A stretch of 64,000 nt of DNA from Lewinellaceae bacterium. Lineage in GTDB: Bacteria; Bacteroidota; Bacteroidia; Chitinophagales; Saprospiraceae. The stretch covers positions 3,352,501 to 3,416,500 of the forward strand of contig JACJYR010000001.1 of NCBI GenBank assembly GCA_020636005.1. Reading direction: 5' to 3'. The notes under the pieces were generated by a model. It made no database searches and was not told the origin of the DNA. It worked only from the letters and a program-made list of their open reading frames with translations. Below are positions 32,396 through 41,999 of the stretch, in pieces (position 1 is the stretch's first letter; each line of letters opens with the position of its first letter). The position numbers and the translations under genes were made by a program.

Positions 32396-34291
32396 TCACA
32401 CATGGTTGAAAAAGAATTTTTCTGCCAGGTTCAATTTTCGCAAGAGCGACCGCTTTTTCGTCTGGTGGTCCTGCATCCGGTTCAGGATATCTGACAATGC
32501 ACGGGTAGCCAGCACGATGTGGTCGCCCTTGTTCAGCATGATGCACTCGGCCCGTTCGCCCATGGCGGCGTCGGTCACTTCGGCGCGGGTGGGCATGCCC
32601 TGTTTGGCCAGTCCTTCCAGCACCTGCGTGGCCCAAATCACGGGCACATGGGCAGCTTCGCAAATCCAGAGTATCTGCTCCTGCACCTCCGCCAGCCTGC
32701 CGAAGCCACATTCTATGGCCAGGTCACCACGTGCTATCATCACGCCGCAAAGAGGCGTTTCCATTGCCTTCAACAGCATCGAAGGCAAGTTGTCAAAACC
32801 CCTGGGGGTTTCTATTTTCAGAACGATGCCAGGCATTTCTTTGCCCAGTTTTTTCATTTGCAAAATTAAATCTTCTACATCTTTCGGTGTATTGGCAAAA
32901 GAAAGCCCAACCATATCGGCATATTTCACCACAAACTTCAGAGCCTCCAAATCTTCGGCGGAAAGAGCTGTTAGCCGCAGGTTGCTCTCTGGCAGGTTGA
33001 TGCCTTTTTCGCTCCTCAGTGTTTTCCCGCCGGGACGGGTCAGCGTGATGCGCACCTGTACCTGTTCGGCTTCCTTTTGCTCGATGATGCCGCCGATGTT
33101 GCCGTCGTCGAACCAGATAGGCTCTCCTACCTGTACATCGTCCAGCACTTCGGGGATGGAACAGCCGATGGCGGCGGGGTGGAACTTGCCCGATTCGTCG
33201 TAGTAGGCACCGTGACCCGGCTCGGAGCATTTGCGCAACCACAGCAGGTCGTCGGCCTGCAGGCTAATGGCACCCGGTTTCCGGGGCAGTTCGCCCGACA
33301 GGCGCACGGATTTCTTTTTGTTTTTTCGGCCTTTTCTCTTTAGCTCCAATTTCAAGCCGGGCGCAAAGTAAACTGTTTTGAGGGAAGTGGCCATGATGCC
33401 TTCCGGTGTGGCCATGGTCACGGTCAGTTCCCTTTTGGCGCCCCGGGCGTCATTCAAGGAAATGCTGTCGCCCTCGCGGCACTGTTGCAGCCACTTGCCA
33501 GGCATCTGCATGGCAACATCGGCACCTTCCGCTTTTTTGGGCATTGCCTCTTTTGGGTAAAACCAGATATGGGCGGGGCTGTGCACCTCACCGAGGTCGC
33601 TGCGTTTTGGGCGTACTTTCAACACGGCGGGGCCGGGCAGCAGTTCGCCGGTGCGGAGTTTCGGGCCGCACAGGTCCATGAGGATTTTGCATTTTCTGGC
33701 GGTGGTTTCTTCGGCGTGGCGGATGTTGGCCACCATGCGGCCCCATACTTCGGGGCCGTCGTGGGCGCAGTTGATGCGGGCGCAGTTCATGCCGTTGAGC
33801 ATGAGGTTTTTCACCAGGTCATAATTGTCGGCAGCCTCGCTGGGCATGGTGACCATGATGCGCACCCGTCGGCCCGGGGTAGCTTCTCCCAGTAGCGCGT
33901 CGGTGTTCTCTTCCAGCATCCGTCGGCCTTCCTGATAGCAAAAGATGGGTTTCTCTTTGGGCTTCCATTCCTTGCCGGCCAGTAGGTGCAGGTGCGCCAA
34001 TACCGTATCAATCGTAGCCTGCACCTTCCGTTCCGCCCGGCCCATGGAGGAGAGGCCTAGGTCGGAGAGTTTCAGCTGCAAATCCCGCACGTCGTGGAGG
34101 CGGAAGGCGAGGTATTGCAGGAGGTTGCGGGCGCTTTTCTGGTAGCGGGGGTGTACCTTTTGCAAGTTTTTATGGCTTGCTTCTTTTTGTAAAATATCCT
34201 TGCGGATGGCGAGCAACTGGCTGGCCACATCCTCCAGGTCGGGTGGGGGGCATGGCAATAAATGCTGAAGGTCTGGTTGTAGTTTTGTCAT
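32396..34291 (-). CDS. Pyruvate-kinase-like protein without C-terminal domain
   Basis: A 631-aa protein. A helical N-terminal extension of about 140 residues precedes a pyruvate kinase TIM barrel: VRIMVTMPSEAADNYDLV and MNCARINCAHD, KILMDLCGPKLRTGE, the catalytic-Lys strand IVLKIETPRGF, then MIARGDLAIECGFG and WATQVLEGLAKQGMPTRAEV. The B-domain region is greatly enlarged (about residues 215-430). The allosteric C-terminal domain is missing; the chain ends soon after IMLNKGDHIVLA. An upstream GTG could also start it, but the ATG at 34291 is preferred. It probably handles phosphoenolpyruvate or a related phosphate, but activity as pyruvate kinase is uncertain. Confidence 0.8.
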   Translation of the reverse strand: MTKLQPDLQHLLPCPPPDLEDVASQLLAIRKDILQKEASHKNLQKVHPRYQKSARNLLQYLAFRLHDVRDLQLKLSDLGLSSMGRAERKVQATIDTVLAHLHLLAGKEWKPKEKPIFCYQEGRRMLEENTDALLGEATPGRRVRIMVTMPSEAADNYDLVKNLMLNGMNCARINCAHDGPEVWGRMVANIRHAEETTARKCKILMDLCGPKLRTGELLPGPAVLKVRPKRSDLGEVHSPAHIWFYPKEAMPKKAEGADVAMQMPGKWLQQCREGDSISLNDARGAKRELTVTMATPEGIMATSLKTVYFAPGLKLELKRKGRKNKKKSVRLSGELPRKPGAISLQADDLLWLRKCSEPGHGAYYDESGKFHPAAIGCSIPEVLDDVQVGEPIWFDDGNIGGIIEQKEAEQVQVRITLTRPGGKTLRSEKGINLPESNLRLTALSAEDLEALKFVVKYADMVGLSFANTPKDVEDLILQMKKLGKEMPGIVLKIETPRGFDNLPSMLLKAMETPLCGVMIARGDLAIECGFGRLAEVQEQILWICEAAHVPVIWATQVLEGLAKQGMPTRAEVTDAAMGERAECIMLNKGDHIVLATRALSDILNRMQDHQTKKRSLLRKLNLAEKFFFNHV

Positions 34292-34532
34292 GGCGGTGGT
34301 GGATTTTGCGCCAAAATAGTCAAGTGATTTATCCCGGCGAATGACATTTGGCACTGGGAATAGTTTTTTGCGTCAATCAACTCTAATGATATTCTAATGC
34401 GGCGATTCGGCGAGCGGCAGCATTAGCATAGTTTTTTATAAAATCCAACAACTGCAAGGCCCTGAGCGTGTTCCAACGGCCTGCTTTCCCTGTTTTTTCC
34501 ATATTGAAAGGGGCTGCCAACTTTCAAGTTGT

Positions 34533-34540
34533 TACTTTTG
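34533..34540 (+). promoter_or_regulatory. Promoter -7 box of the CotH protein gene
   Basis: TACTTTTG fits TAnnTTTG and lies 32 bp before the ATG at 34573. No good -33 box at 19-21 bp. Confidence 0.45.
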
Positions 34541-34572
34541 ATTGCCCGAATACCTTTCTTCAAATTGATAGC

Positions 34573-36888
34573 ATGAAATACATCCATACTGTTTTCACCT
34601 TTTGCTTGTCTTTTGCTTTTTTCACGGCTCTTTCCCAAAACCCCTTCCCCGATCTCCCGCCCGTGTTCAAAGACGAGGTGGTTGGCCGGGTGGACATTCT
34701 CCTCCCGCCGGATTCGCTGGCCATCCTGCTGGCGCCCGGCAATGAGGAAAGCAATTACCACTGGCACGCCACTTTTGTTTTCCACAATGGTGAAATATCG
34801 GATACCATCGGAAATATCGGCTTCCGCCTGCGGGGCAACACCTCCCGCCAATCGGCCAAAAAATCCTTCAAGGTCTCCTTCAACACCTACGAGCCGGGCC
34901 GCTCCTGGTATGGCCTCGAAAAACTCAACCTCAACGGCGAACACAACGACCCCACCATCGCCCGGTCAAAAATCTCGTGGGACTTGATGCGGTGGGCGGG
35001 CGTGCCGGCCCCTCGCTCCAGCTATGTGGAACTCTACATCAACGGCGAGTACCGGGGCATTTACATCCATGTGGAGCACATTGACGAAGAGTTCGCCGGC
35101 CTGCGTTTCGGCAACAAGGACGGCAACCTCTACAAGTGCCTCTGGCCGGCCGACCTGCACTACAAGGGCAACGACCCGGACGCCTACAAGGAGATGTTTG
35201 GCAGCAGGCGGGCCTACCAACTGCAGACCAACGAAGAAGCGGACGACTACACCGACCTCGCCCATTTCATTGACGTGCTGAACAACACGCCGCTGGCCGG
35301 CCTGCCCTGCGAACTGGAGCAGGTGTTCAACGTGGACACTTACCTGAAAACCATCGCTGCCGACATACTGACTGCCAACTGGGACGGGCCGATTTTCAAC
35401 AAAAACAACTTCTACCTCTACCACAACCAGGCAACCGGCCAGTTCGAGTACATCCCCTACGATCTCGACAATACCTTCGGCATTGACTGGTTTCAGCAAA
35501 ACTGGGCGGAGCGGGACATCTACAACTGGCAGCACCAAAGCGAGTACCGCCCCATCTACGAGCGCATCATGGCCGTGCCGGAGTACCGTGACCGGTTTTC
35601 GTTTTACATGAACGAATACCTGAACGGTTTCTATCAGGAAAGCTTCTTGTTCCCCTATCTTGATAATTTGAAAACGCTGATTTCGCCTTCGGCGCAGGCA
35701 GATGTTTACAGGACCTTCGACTACGGTTTTACTTTTGGTGATTTTGAAAATGCCTATGAGGAGGCGCTACCCTTTTTCCACACGCCCATTGGTTTGAAAG
35801 AGTTTATCACCAAACGCCACAATTCGGCATCGCTGCAATTGGAACTCAACGACATTTCTCCCATCATCACGGCGTTGGAAAACAACTATCCGGGAGAAAT
35901 GGAGGACATTGCCATCACCGCCCGTGCGCAGGACGACGGCACCGTTGCCAGCATGGAAGTTTGCTACCAGGTGAATGGCCAAAACCTCACCTGCACGGCC
36001 ATGTACGACGATGGGTTGCATGGGGACGGGGCTGCTGCGGATGGGGTTTTCGGGGCCGTTATTCCAGCCTTGGGACAAGCGGCTTTTGTGGAATACTACG
36101 TTCATGCTGCCGACAATGCAAGCCAGGAAAGCAGGCAGCCGGTATGCGGTTTCCGCCATATTTTCATCGGCGAATCGAGCACGCCGCTCGTTATCAACGA
36201 ATTCATGGCCAGCAACAGCAGCACTTACGCCGACGAGGCGGGCGAGTTCGACGACTGGATTGAAATCCACAACCTGGGCGACGTGCCGCTCTTCCTCGGC
36301 AACCGCTTCCTGAGCGACAATCCCGACAACCCCGCCAAGTGGCAGGTCCCGGATATTTGGATACAACCGGATGGGTACGTCGTCGTATGGGCAGACGAGG
36401 ATCAGTCGCAGGGCCTGCTCCATGCCAATTTCAAACTGAGCGCCGGCGGCGAATACATCGGGCTCTATGAAGGCATCGCCGACAACCTCGCCCTCATTGA
36501 CGGCTACACTTTCGGCGAGCAGCAGACTGACATTTCCTTTGGCCGCCTGCCCAATGGCACTGGGCCTTTCCAGCCCGTGAACGCCACGCCGGGGTACGAG
36601 AATGCACCGTATTCGGATGTTTTGGAAGATGGCCCGCCAGGGATTGGTATGGCGGTTTTTCCAAACCCTTTTTCTGAAACATTCAACGTGGTTTTGGATG
36701 GTGAAATGCCGGGACCGGGCGAGCTGGCTTTGGTGAATGCGCTGGGGGTGGAAGTGCTGCGGCAGGCTTTTACCAACCAGCAACTGTCCGAAATAAGTGC
36801 AGGGGGCTTGTCTCCCGGCCTATATTTTTTGGTGGTGAAAAAGCAGGATGGAGAAAGGATTGCGGGCCGGGTTCTGGTGAAAGAATAA
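34573..36888 (+). CDS. CotH kinase family protein with LTD and T9SS sorting domain
   Basis: A 771-aa secreted protein. Signal peptide MKYIHTVFTFCLSFAFFTALSQ, then a CotH domain (GFRLRGNTSRQSAKKSFKVSF, SKISWDLMRWAGVPAPRSSY, IPYDLDNTFGIDW with the metal-binding Asp pair), an immunoglobulin-like linker, a lamin-tail domain (VINEFMASNSSTYADEAGEF .. WIEIHNLGD) and a C-terminal T9SS type A sorting signal (VFPNPFSETFNV ... GLYFLVVKKQDGERIAGRVL). CotH proteins are atypical secreted kinases in spores and appear in many bacterial surface proteins. It is likely exported by T9SS and attached to the surface. The ATG was chosen for the signal peptide. Confidence 0.92.
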   Translation: MKYIHTVFTFCLSFAFFTALSQNPFPDLPPVFKDEVVGRVDILLPPDSLAILLAPGNEESNYHWHATFVFHNGEISDTIGNIGFRLRGNTSRQSAKKSFKVSFNTYEPGRSWYGLEKLNLNGEHNDPTIARSKISWDLMRWAGVPAPRSSYVELYINGEYRGIYIHVEHIDEEFAGLRFGNKDGNLYKCLWPADLHYKGNDPDAYKEMFGSRRAYQLQTNEEADDYTDLAHFIDVLNNTPLAGLPCELEQVFNVDTYLKTIAADILTANWDGPIFNKNNFYLYHNQATGQFEYIPYDLDNTFGIDWFQQNWAERDIYNWQHQSEYRPIYERIMAVPEYRDRFSFYMNEYLNGFYQESFLFPYLDNLKTLISPSAQADVYRTFDYGFTFGDFENAYEEALPFFHTPIGLKEFITKRHNSASLQLELNDISPIITALENNYPGEMEDIAITARAQDDGTVASMEVCYQVNGQNLTCTAMYDDGLHGDGAAADGVFGAVIPALGQAAFVEYYVHAADNASQESRQPVCGFRHIFIGESSTPLVINEFMASNSSTYADEAGEFDDWIEIHNLGDVPLFLGNRFLSDNPDNPAKWQVPDIWIQPDGYVVVWADEDQSQGLLHANFKLSAGGEYIGLYEGIADNLALIDGYTFGEQQTDISFGRLPNGTGPFQPVNATPGYENAPYSDVLEDGPPGIGMAVFPNPFSETFNVVLDGEMPGPGELALVNALGVEVLRQAFTNQQLSEISAGGLSPGLYFLVVKKQDGERIAGRVLVKE

Positions 36889-37007
36889 CCGGGATTATTT
36901 TGATTGAACACGAACGTTGGCGGGGTTTCAAAGCCTGCCGATGTTGAAATAACGATTAGAGCTTATCAATGCCATGTACAATAATTTGAACCAAACTTGA
37001 ACCCACC

Positions 37008-38021
37008 ATGCCAAAGAAACCGCAAAAAAAAGCGAACCGGGAAGGGAACAAATACGACAAGATATTAAAGGAAAACCTTGAAAACTTGATTCCTGCCATG
37101 CTCCGTGCTGTAATACATGTTGGCCCGGTACGGTTGGAAAACCTCCCCCAGGTAAAGCTTCAATCTACCATAGAACGAGAGCCTGACTTCGTGAAAAAGA
37201 TGTACACTGGTGAATATCCCGATGGGTGTACCCTGCAAATTGAGTTTGAAGGGAAGGATGAAAAGGAAACGGACTTTCGGATGCTGGAATACGGGGCCAT
37301 GCTCATCAGGAAATACAAATTGCCCATCGAGCAACACATGATTTACCTGCTGGAAGGAGAGCTGAAAAATGTCAAGGGTAAGCTGGATTTCAAAAATTTA
37401 CAATTCCAATACCACATCCATTGCCTCTGGAAAATCAGCTACAAGCACTTCATCGGATCAGACAGCCCGGAAGAAGTGCTGTTGAGCATTCTTGCCGGGC
37501 ACGACAGCGAACCACCCGAAACCGTCATACGTTTAATATTGGAACGCCTGCTGCAACTCAAAGGCAATTCGTTGGCTACGAGTAAATTTATCAGGCAGTT
37601 GGAAATCCTTTCCGGCCTTCGTAAATTGCAAGCCATAACCACTAAAATTATTGACAACATGACAATAGCATACGATATAACCAAGGATGTCCGGTACCAG
37701 CAAGGACAGGAAAAAGGAATGGAAAAAGGAATGGAAAAGGGAATGGAAAAGGGAATGGAAAAAGGAATGGAGATAGGCAGTGCCAAAAGGGCCATTATTG
37801 GCATCATCAACATGGCCAACAAAGGGTTCGACGTCCCCATGTCCGCCGAGGTGTTGGAAGTGGCACCCGACTTTGTCGCCTCTGTTTTGGAACAGTATAA
37901 AAAGAAGCCAGCGATAATTTCCTTGTTGGCCAAGCCACGTGCGAACACCGAAGAGATTGCCGTTAAGTTGCAAGTTTCCCCTATTTTGGTGGAGGTGGTG
38001 AAGGAAGACCTGCAGGGTTGA
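37008..38021 (+). CDS. Rpn family recombination-promoting nuclease (PD-(D/E)XK)
   Basis: A 337-aa Rpn/YhgA-like protein. The nuclease core shows D59 in REPDFVKKMYTG and E-x-E in TLQIEFEGKDEKETDF, with YHIHCLWKISYKHF later. The region around residues 235-254 is five copies of EKGM, a common linker feature of the family. Rpn proteins nick DNA and promote RecA-independent recombination; several are linked to phage defence. It is followed by a strong terminator. It is a single gene with no insertion-sequence ends. Confidence 0.85.
   Translation: MPKKPQKKANREGNKYDKILKENLENLIPAMLRAVIHVGPVRLENLPQVKLQSTIEREPDFVKKMYTGEYPDGCTLQIEFEGKDEKETDFRMLEYGAMLIRKYKLPIEQHMIYLLEGELKNVKGKLDFKNLQFQYHIHCLWKISYKHFIGSDSPEEVLLSILAGHDSEPPETVIRLILERLLQLKGNSLATSKFIRQLEILSGLRKLQAITTKIIDNMTIAYDITKDVRYQQGQEKGMEKGMEKGMEKGMEKGMEIGSAKRAIIGIINMANKGFDVPMSAEVLEVAPDFVASVLEQYKKKPAIISLLAKPRANTEEIAVKLQVSPILVEVVKEDLQG
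37710..37769 (+). repeat. In-frame 12-bp tandem repeat in the Rpn gene
   Basis: Five copies of GAAAARGGAATG encode (EKGM)5. Because 12 is a multiple of 3, copy-number changes alter linker length without breaking the frame. Confidence 0.9.
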
Positions 38022-38040
38022 AGGATGTTAGAATAGGAAA

Positions 38041-38085
38041 AATCCCCGCATGGTCTAAGGCAAGACCATGCGGGGATTTTTTTTT
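38041..38085. terminator. Strong bidirectional terminator
   Basis: AATCCCCGCATGGTCT and AGACCATGCGGGGATT form a perfect 16-bp stem with a 6-nt loop and a long T run to the right and A run to the left. It serves both the Rpn gene (+) and the T9SS protein gene (-) that converge here. Confidence 0.92.
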
Positions 38086-38108
38086 GTAACCTGACAGCAG
38101 GTTGCGAT

Positions 38109-41012
38109 TTACCTGACCATCAATTTCCCACTCCCGATCCAAGCCCCGTCTTTTTCTATTTTGAAAAAATACACCCCGCTTGGCAACTCGTTTTTAAAAA
38201 ACTCAAAAGAAGTGCCGACCGTCTTTTCCATCCGCAGGGTGCGTCCGTTGACATCCGTCAGCGTAAGCCGGAGCTCGCCCGGCTCGATGCCTTCCACCTG
38301 TAGTATGGCGCTGTCTGACAAGGGGTTGGGCATGATGCGGAAGGTAGCTTTTGGCTGCAAAACCGTACTTGTCCCCACGACCGACCAGGGAAATACCTGC
38401 CCGATGCGGTGGATGGTCGTGTTCGTGCGGATGGGGGCGTTGAAGTCGAAATAGATCAGTGCTGTGTTGAGGATTTCATCCCCTCCGGCCAAGCCCGGCT
38501 TTTGCGAGGCCTTAAACCTGACAAAGCCATGCGAGCCGGGTTCGTTCACGTTCGAGTCGGGCAGCACGATGTTTTCAAAAGTAAATACCGGCCAGCCTTC
38601 CGGCGTCACGGAGTAGGTGTATGGATGGCTCGAAGCGCCGGGGCGCACCGAGGCGAGGTCGAGTTCGGACGGTAAAACGTCCACCACCACCACTTTAAAG
38701 GCCGTGTCCGTGCCGGTATTTTGGAAGCGCAGCAGGTACTCGATGTCGGTGCCCGGCTCGATGAGGTGCTGTTCGGTGAAACCTTCGGGGAAGGCCGTTT
38801 TGTCGTTGGGGTCGAAGCTGCCGATGTTGGTCTGGCAATCCACGTCCACGAAGGGGTTCGGATTGCCGTTGGCCCATTGCAGGAAGAAGCCGAGGCTCAT
38901 CCATCCGCCACAGCCCTCAATGGTGGTGCCGACGGAAAAAGTGCCGCTGGGGTGTTCCGGCGATTGCTGCGCCTCCATGTGAAAGGTGGTGCCGTTGGCC
39001 GCCACCGCCACGGTTGTGGATTGCCCGGCCTCCAGGTCGAACGTGCCCTGCAACAGCACGATCTGGTCTTCGATGATGATGTAGTCGAGCGGCTGGGCCA
39101 TATCGCCCGTGCCCGTGTTGGTGATGATGAAAACGACGGAATCGCCCGCACAGTCAACGTTTAGTTCGATGCTGGAACCATCCCAGGCGGCGTTCGTGGG
39201 GATGCAGAGCGAATCGGGGAAAATATGCGCCTCGGTGCAGTGCGTCTGCCCCAGCACGGTCGAGTCGCAGTCGAGGTAGGTGGTGATCTGAAAGTCGCCG
39301 CATTCGTTCACCGCCACGTCGCCGAGGTCGAAAAAGAGCGTGTTTCCGTTTTGGGTTGAAAAAGGTATCGTCGAGGATTGATAGGACAGGTACGGGTCGA
39401 GCGTGACCTCCATCGAGGCATCTTCCGTTGGCAGCGTCCCATAGTTGCAATAATGGACGGTGTAGGTATTGTCGAAACAGCGGCGGAGGAAGGGGGCGGA
39501 GATGTCCACTTCGAGGTAGGGGCAGTCCACGGCGGTACTGACGGGAAAATCGAGCGTAGTGGTATCGTAAAATGCGGCGACGTTGACGGTGGTGGGGCTG
39601 TTGCAAACTTCCCAATACGGGCCGGGCGGGGTGACGGTGACTTCGTAGGTGCCGGTGTCCACCGGCAGGGTGAAATGGCCGTCTGCGTCGGTCAGCGTGG
39701 CGAAGGAGAGGTTGCCGGTGGCCTGGACGAGCCACTTGGCGAGCGGGGCTTCGGAGGTGTCGGGGAGGCAGTCGGATTGGGGGTCGAGGTGGACTGAGCC
39801 GGTGAGGGCAGAGGAGAAGAGGATGCCATTTGAGTCAACTTTGATTAATACTGTCTTTCCTTTATCCAGATCTGTTGCATCACCTACAATAACCAAACTG
39901 CCATCATCTTGTTGACTTGTCGAAATACCCTGTTGATGGTAAATAATATTTTCATACTTTTTCTTCCATAAAATATCTAAGTCATAATCAATTTTAATAG
40001 CTAAGACTGCACCGGGAATCCCACTGCCTTCCACATGATTGCTGCCAGTCAATATTAATCCACCATTCACCTTTACAAGGTCAAAGATATACGCATTATC
40101 ATCAACAGTTCCAAATATGGCCTCTGCTTCCAAATTCCCATCCTGATCCGCCTTGAAAATATAAGCATTCCTATAGTAAGGACTCCCTGTCTCAAGCATT
40201 ATATTTAAACAAACAATGCCGCCATCAGGCACTTGTGCTATTGAATGTCGCTCAGTAAAACCAGCATTTTCATCATATATCTTATGCCATAAAATATTGC
40301 CGACAGTATCTACTTTTAATAATAATGGATGATATACGAATTGGGTTGGGCCTATTCCAATATTACCGGCAATCATTGTACCACCCCCATCCATGGGTAG
40401 GACCCCATGCGGAACTACTAAGTCTCCAAAGCCTGAACTTGCATATTTTTTTGCCCATAGCAGATTGCCCTGGGCAGTTAGTTTTGACAAACCAAAGCTA
40501 TCTTTTGCGGCAAATATGACTGATATGTTACTATTGCTATCTTCAACAACCTTGCTATGGGTGCCTAACAATTGCCCGCTTCTTAGCCACAGTATATTTC
40601 CATCGCTATCCACTTTAATAGTAAGAGGACGAGACTCAGCCTCAAAGGGAGATAAGGGGGTGACAGTCGAGCCAACAATTACAAACCCACCATCTGAGGT
40701 AGCGCAAAAATCTTCTGCAATATTCAACATAGCACTGCTAAAAATTTTTTTTGAAAACAACATCACGCCGTTTTCGTCGAACTTATACAATAATATTTCC
40801 GAGGTATCAATAGGGAAAGTGTTAACTGTGGTGGAATTGACCCTACGATTCGCCAATACCATGGTGGAATTATCGGAAGTTTGAAGGGAAGTAACCACAT
40901 AAATGGAAGAAGGTGGAGGCTCAGAATTAAAATACTTCATCCACCCTTGTCCTTGTACCCACAGAGTGAATAGCAAAGCCAACCCAGTCAGCCAATATTT
41001 CATCCTTTTCAT
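38109..41012 (-). CDS. T9SS surface protein with DUF7619 and propeller-like repeats
   Basis: A 967-aa secreted protein. A signal peptide (MKRMKYWLTGLALLFTLWVQG) is followed by beta-propeller-like repeats with a recurring DGG.VIVG motif (about 60-420), a carboxypeptidase-regulatory-like domain (ADGHFTLPVDTGTYEVTVTP), DUF11/DUF7619-type modules (IEYLLRFQNTGTDTAFKVVV, TALIYFDFNAPIRTNT) and a T9SS type A sorting domain (FRIMPNPLSDSAILQV ... GVYFFKIEKDGAWIGSGKL). Starts at 41054 or 41003 are also possible; the one used gives the best signal peptide. Likely displayed on the surface. Function unknown. Confidence 0.88.
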   Translation of the reverse strand: MKRMKYWLTGLALLFTLWVQGQGWMKYFNSEPPPSSIYVVTSLQTSDNSTMVLANRRVNSTTVNTFPIDTSEILLYKFDENGVMLFSKKIFSSAMLNIAEDFCATSDGGFVIVGSTVTPLSPFEAESRPLTIKVDSDGNILWLRSGQLLGTHSKVVEDSNSNISVIFAAKDSFGLSKLTAQGNLLWAKKYASSGFGDLVVPHGVLPMDGGGTMIAGNIGIGPTQFVYHPLLLKVDTVGNILWHKIYDENAGFTERHSIAQVPDGGIVCLNIMLETGSPYYRNAYIFKADQDGNLEAEAIFGTVDDNAYIFDLVKVNGGLILTGSNHVEGSGIPGAVLAIKIDYDLDILWKKKYENIIYHQQGISTSQQDDGSLVIVGDATDLDKGKTVLIKVDSNGILFSSALTGSVHLDPQSDCLPDTSEAPLAKWLVQATGNLSFATLTDADGHFTLPVDTGTYEVTVTPPGPYWEVCNSPTTVNVAAFYDTTTLDFPVSTAVDCPYLEVDISAPFLRRCFDNTYTVHYCNYGTLPTEDASMEVTLDPYLSYQSSTIPFSTQNGNTLFFDLGDVAVNECGDFQITTYLDCDSTVLGQTHCTEAHIFPDSLCIPTNAAWDGSSIELNVDCAGDSVVFIITNTGTGDMAQPLDYIIIEDQIVLLQGTFDLEAGQSTTVAVAANGTTFHMEAQQSPEHPSGTFSVGTTIEGCGGWMSLGFFLQWANGNPNPFVDVDCQTNIGSFDPNDKTAFPEGFTEQHLIEPGTDIEYLLRFQNTGTDTAFKVVVVDVLPSELDLASVRPGASSHPYTYSVTPEGWPVFTFENIVLPDSNVNEPGSHGFVRFKASQKPGLAGGDEILNTALIYFDFNAPIRTNTTIHRIGQVFPWSVVGTSTVLQPKATFRIMPNPLSDSAILQVEGIEPGELRLTLTDVNGRTLRMEKTVGTSFEFFKNELPSGVYFFKIEKDGAWIGSGKLMVR

Positions 41013-41288
41013 AGCCTTACCATTTTTAAAATTGAAAGAGTCAAACGTTTTCATGTCTTGTGTTTTTTCGGTGAAAAGGGTTTTTCCCCTTCGGTTTTAA
41101 GGACGGTACAAAGGTGTGGGGCAGGGCTTAGCTTTGCAAAGACAAAAAACAGCAGATTCCAAGATAATCTTGGTGATAATTAAATTAAAAAACTGTAAAT
41201 CAATTTTTTAAATAAAAATGTTTCCAAGAAAATTTTAATAAACTTGTTTACTAAAATGTAATCTTTCCGTCGTTTGTCAGTGGCCGAA

Positions 41289-41321
41289 GCTTTGCTTCCT
41301 GACGCAAAGCGGTTAATTTTG
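41289..41321 (+). promoter_or_regulatory. Promoter with dyad operator of the toxin-antitoxin pair
   Basis: TTTG (41291-41294), a 19-nt spacer and TAATTTTG (41314-41321) match the Bacteroidota consensus closely. The spacer is overlapped by a perfect dyad GCTTTGC-N8-GCAAAGC (41289-41310), a plausible site for autoregulation by the antitoxin. Placing the promoter here supports the ATG at 41337. Confidence 0.7.
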
Positions 41322-41336
41322 TCAAAAATCACCATC

Positions 41337-41585
41337 ATGGAAGTACTAAAAGACATCACCGAATACATCCACCGGGATCGGGACATCATGGGTGGGACGC
41401 CAGTTTTCCGGGGGACGAGGGTGCCGGTGCAGGCGCTGTTTGATCACCTGAATTACAGTTCGCTCGAACAGTTTAAAAAAGGCTTCCCCAGTGTGACGGA
41501 GGAGCAAATAGAAGCGGTTCTTTATTATGCGGAGCAAAACCTTGTAAAAAATTTACCCCTGCCTGCCCATGAAAACGCTGCTTGA
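41337..41585 (+). CDS. DUF433 antitoxin-like protein
   Basis: An 82-aa protein with the DUF433 pattern YIHRDRDIMGGTPVFRGTRVPV..LFDHL, then VTEEQIEAVLYYAE. DUF433 proteins carry a winged/HTH DNA-binding fold and act as the antitoxin for DUF5615 PIN-like toxins. It overlaps the toxin gene by 17 bp. The chosen ATG follows the promoter TAATTTTG; a start further upstream would place the promoter inside the gene. Confidence 0.88.
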   Translation: MEVLKDITEYIHRDRDIMGGTPVFRGTRVPVQALFDHLNYSSLEQFKKGFPSVTEEQIEAVLYYAEQNLVKNLPLPAHENAA

Positions 41586-41970
41586 TGAAAATATCGATGT
41601 TCGTTTCAAAAAATTATTGGCTAACATTGAGGTCTATACAGCTCGTGAAAAAGGCTGGCAAAAGCTGAAAAATGGGGAACTCCGAAAAAAAATGGAGCAA
41701 GAAGGATTTGAGGCATTGATAACTGCTGATAAAAATATGCCCTTTCAGCAAAATCTTACCCAGCTTTCGTTTGTAATCGTGCTGATCGATACGCCTGCGT
41801 TAACTTTTGAATTTCAGGAGTTTTTCCTCCCAAAAACGCAGCAATTCCTCTCCAACCCGCCAAACCCCCTCCCAAAAATCGTCCATGTTTCCATGGAAGG
41901 AACGACGAAAGGGAACCGAAGGGAACAACTTCAGAAACTCCTGCCTGCCGGCGACCTGCTCTGCCTGTAA
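41569..41970 (+). CDS. DUF5615 PIN-like toxin
   Basis: A 133-aa PIN-like protein. It begins MKTLLDENIDVRFKKLL, with the first acidic residues of the family (D6, E7), and continues GFEALITADKNMPFQQNL with the second acidic site. DUF5615 (Mut7-C/PIN-like) proteins are predicted RNases and pair with DUF433. The last 30 residues (TTKGNRREQLQKLLPAGDLL) extend beyond the usual domain. Translation is probably coupled to the antitoxin because the genes overlap. Confidence 0.88.
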   Translation: MKTLLDENIDVRFKKLLANIEVYTAREKGWQKLKNGELRKKMEQEGFEALITADKNMPFQQNLTQLSFVIVLIDTPALTFEFQEFFLPKTQQFLSNPPNPLPKIVHVSMEGTTKGNRREQLQKLLPAGDLLCL

Positions 41971-41999
41971 TCGTAAATCCCCCCAATCGCAAATCGTAA

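Noticed and set aside
35767..36783. Minus-strand opening of 338 codons opposite the CotH gene
   Set aside because: Antisense shadow of a well-defined CotH/LTD coding region.
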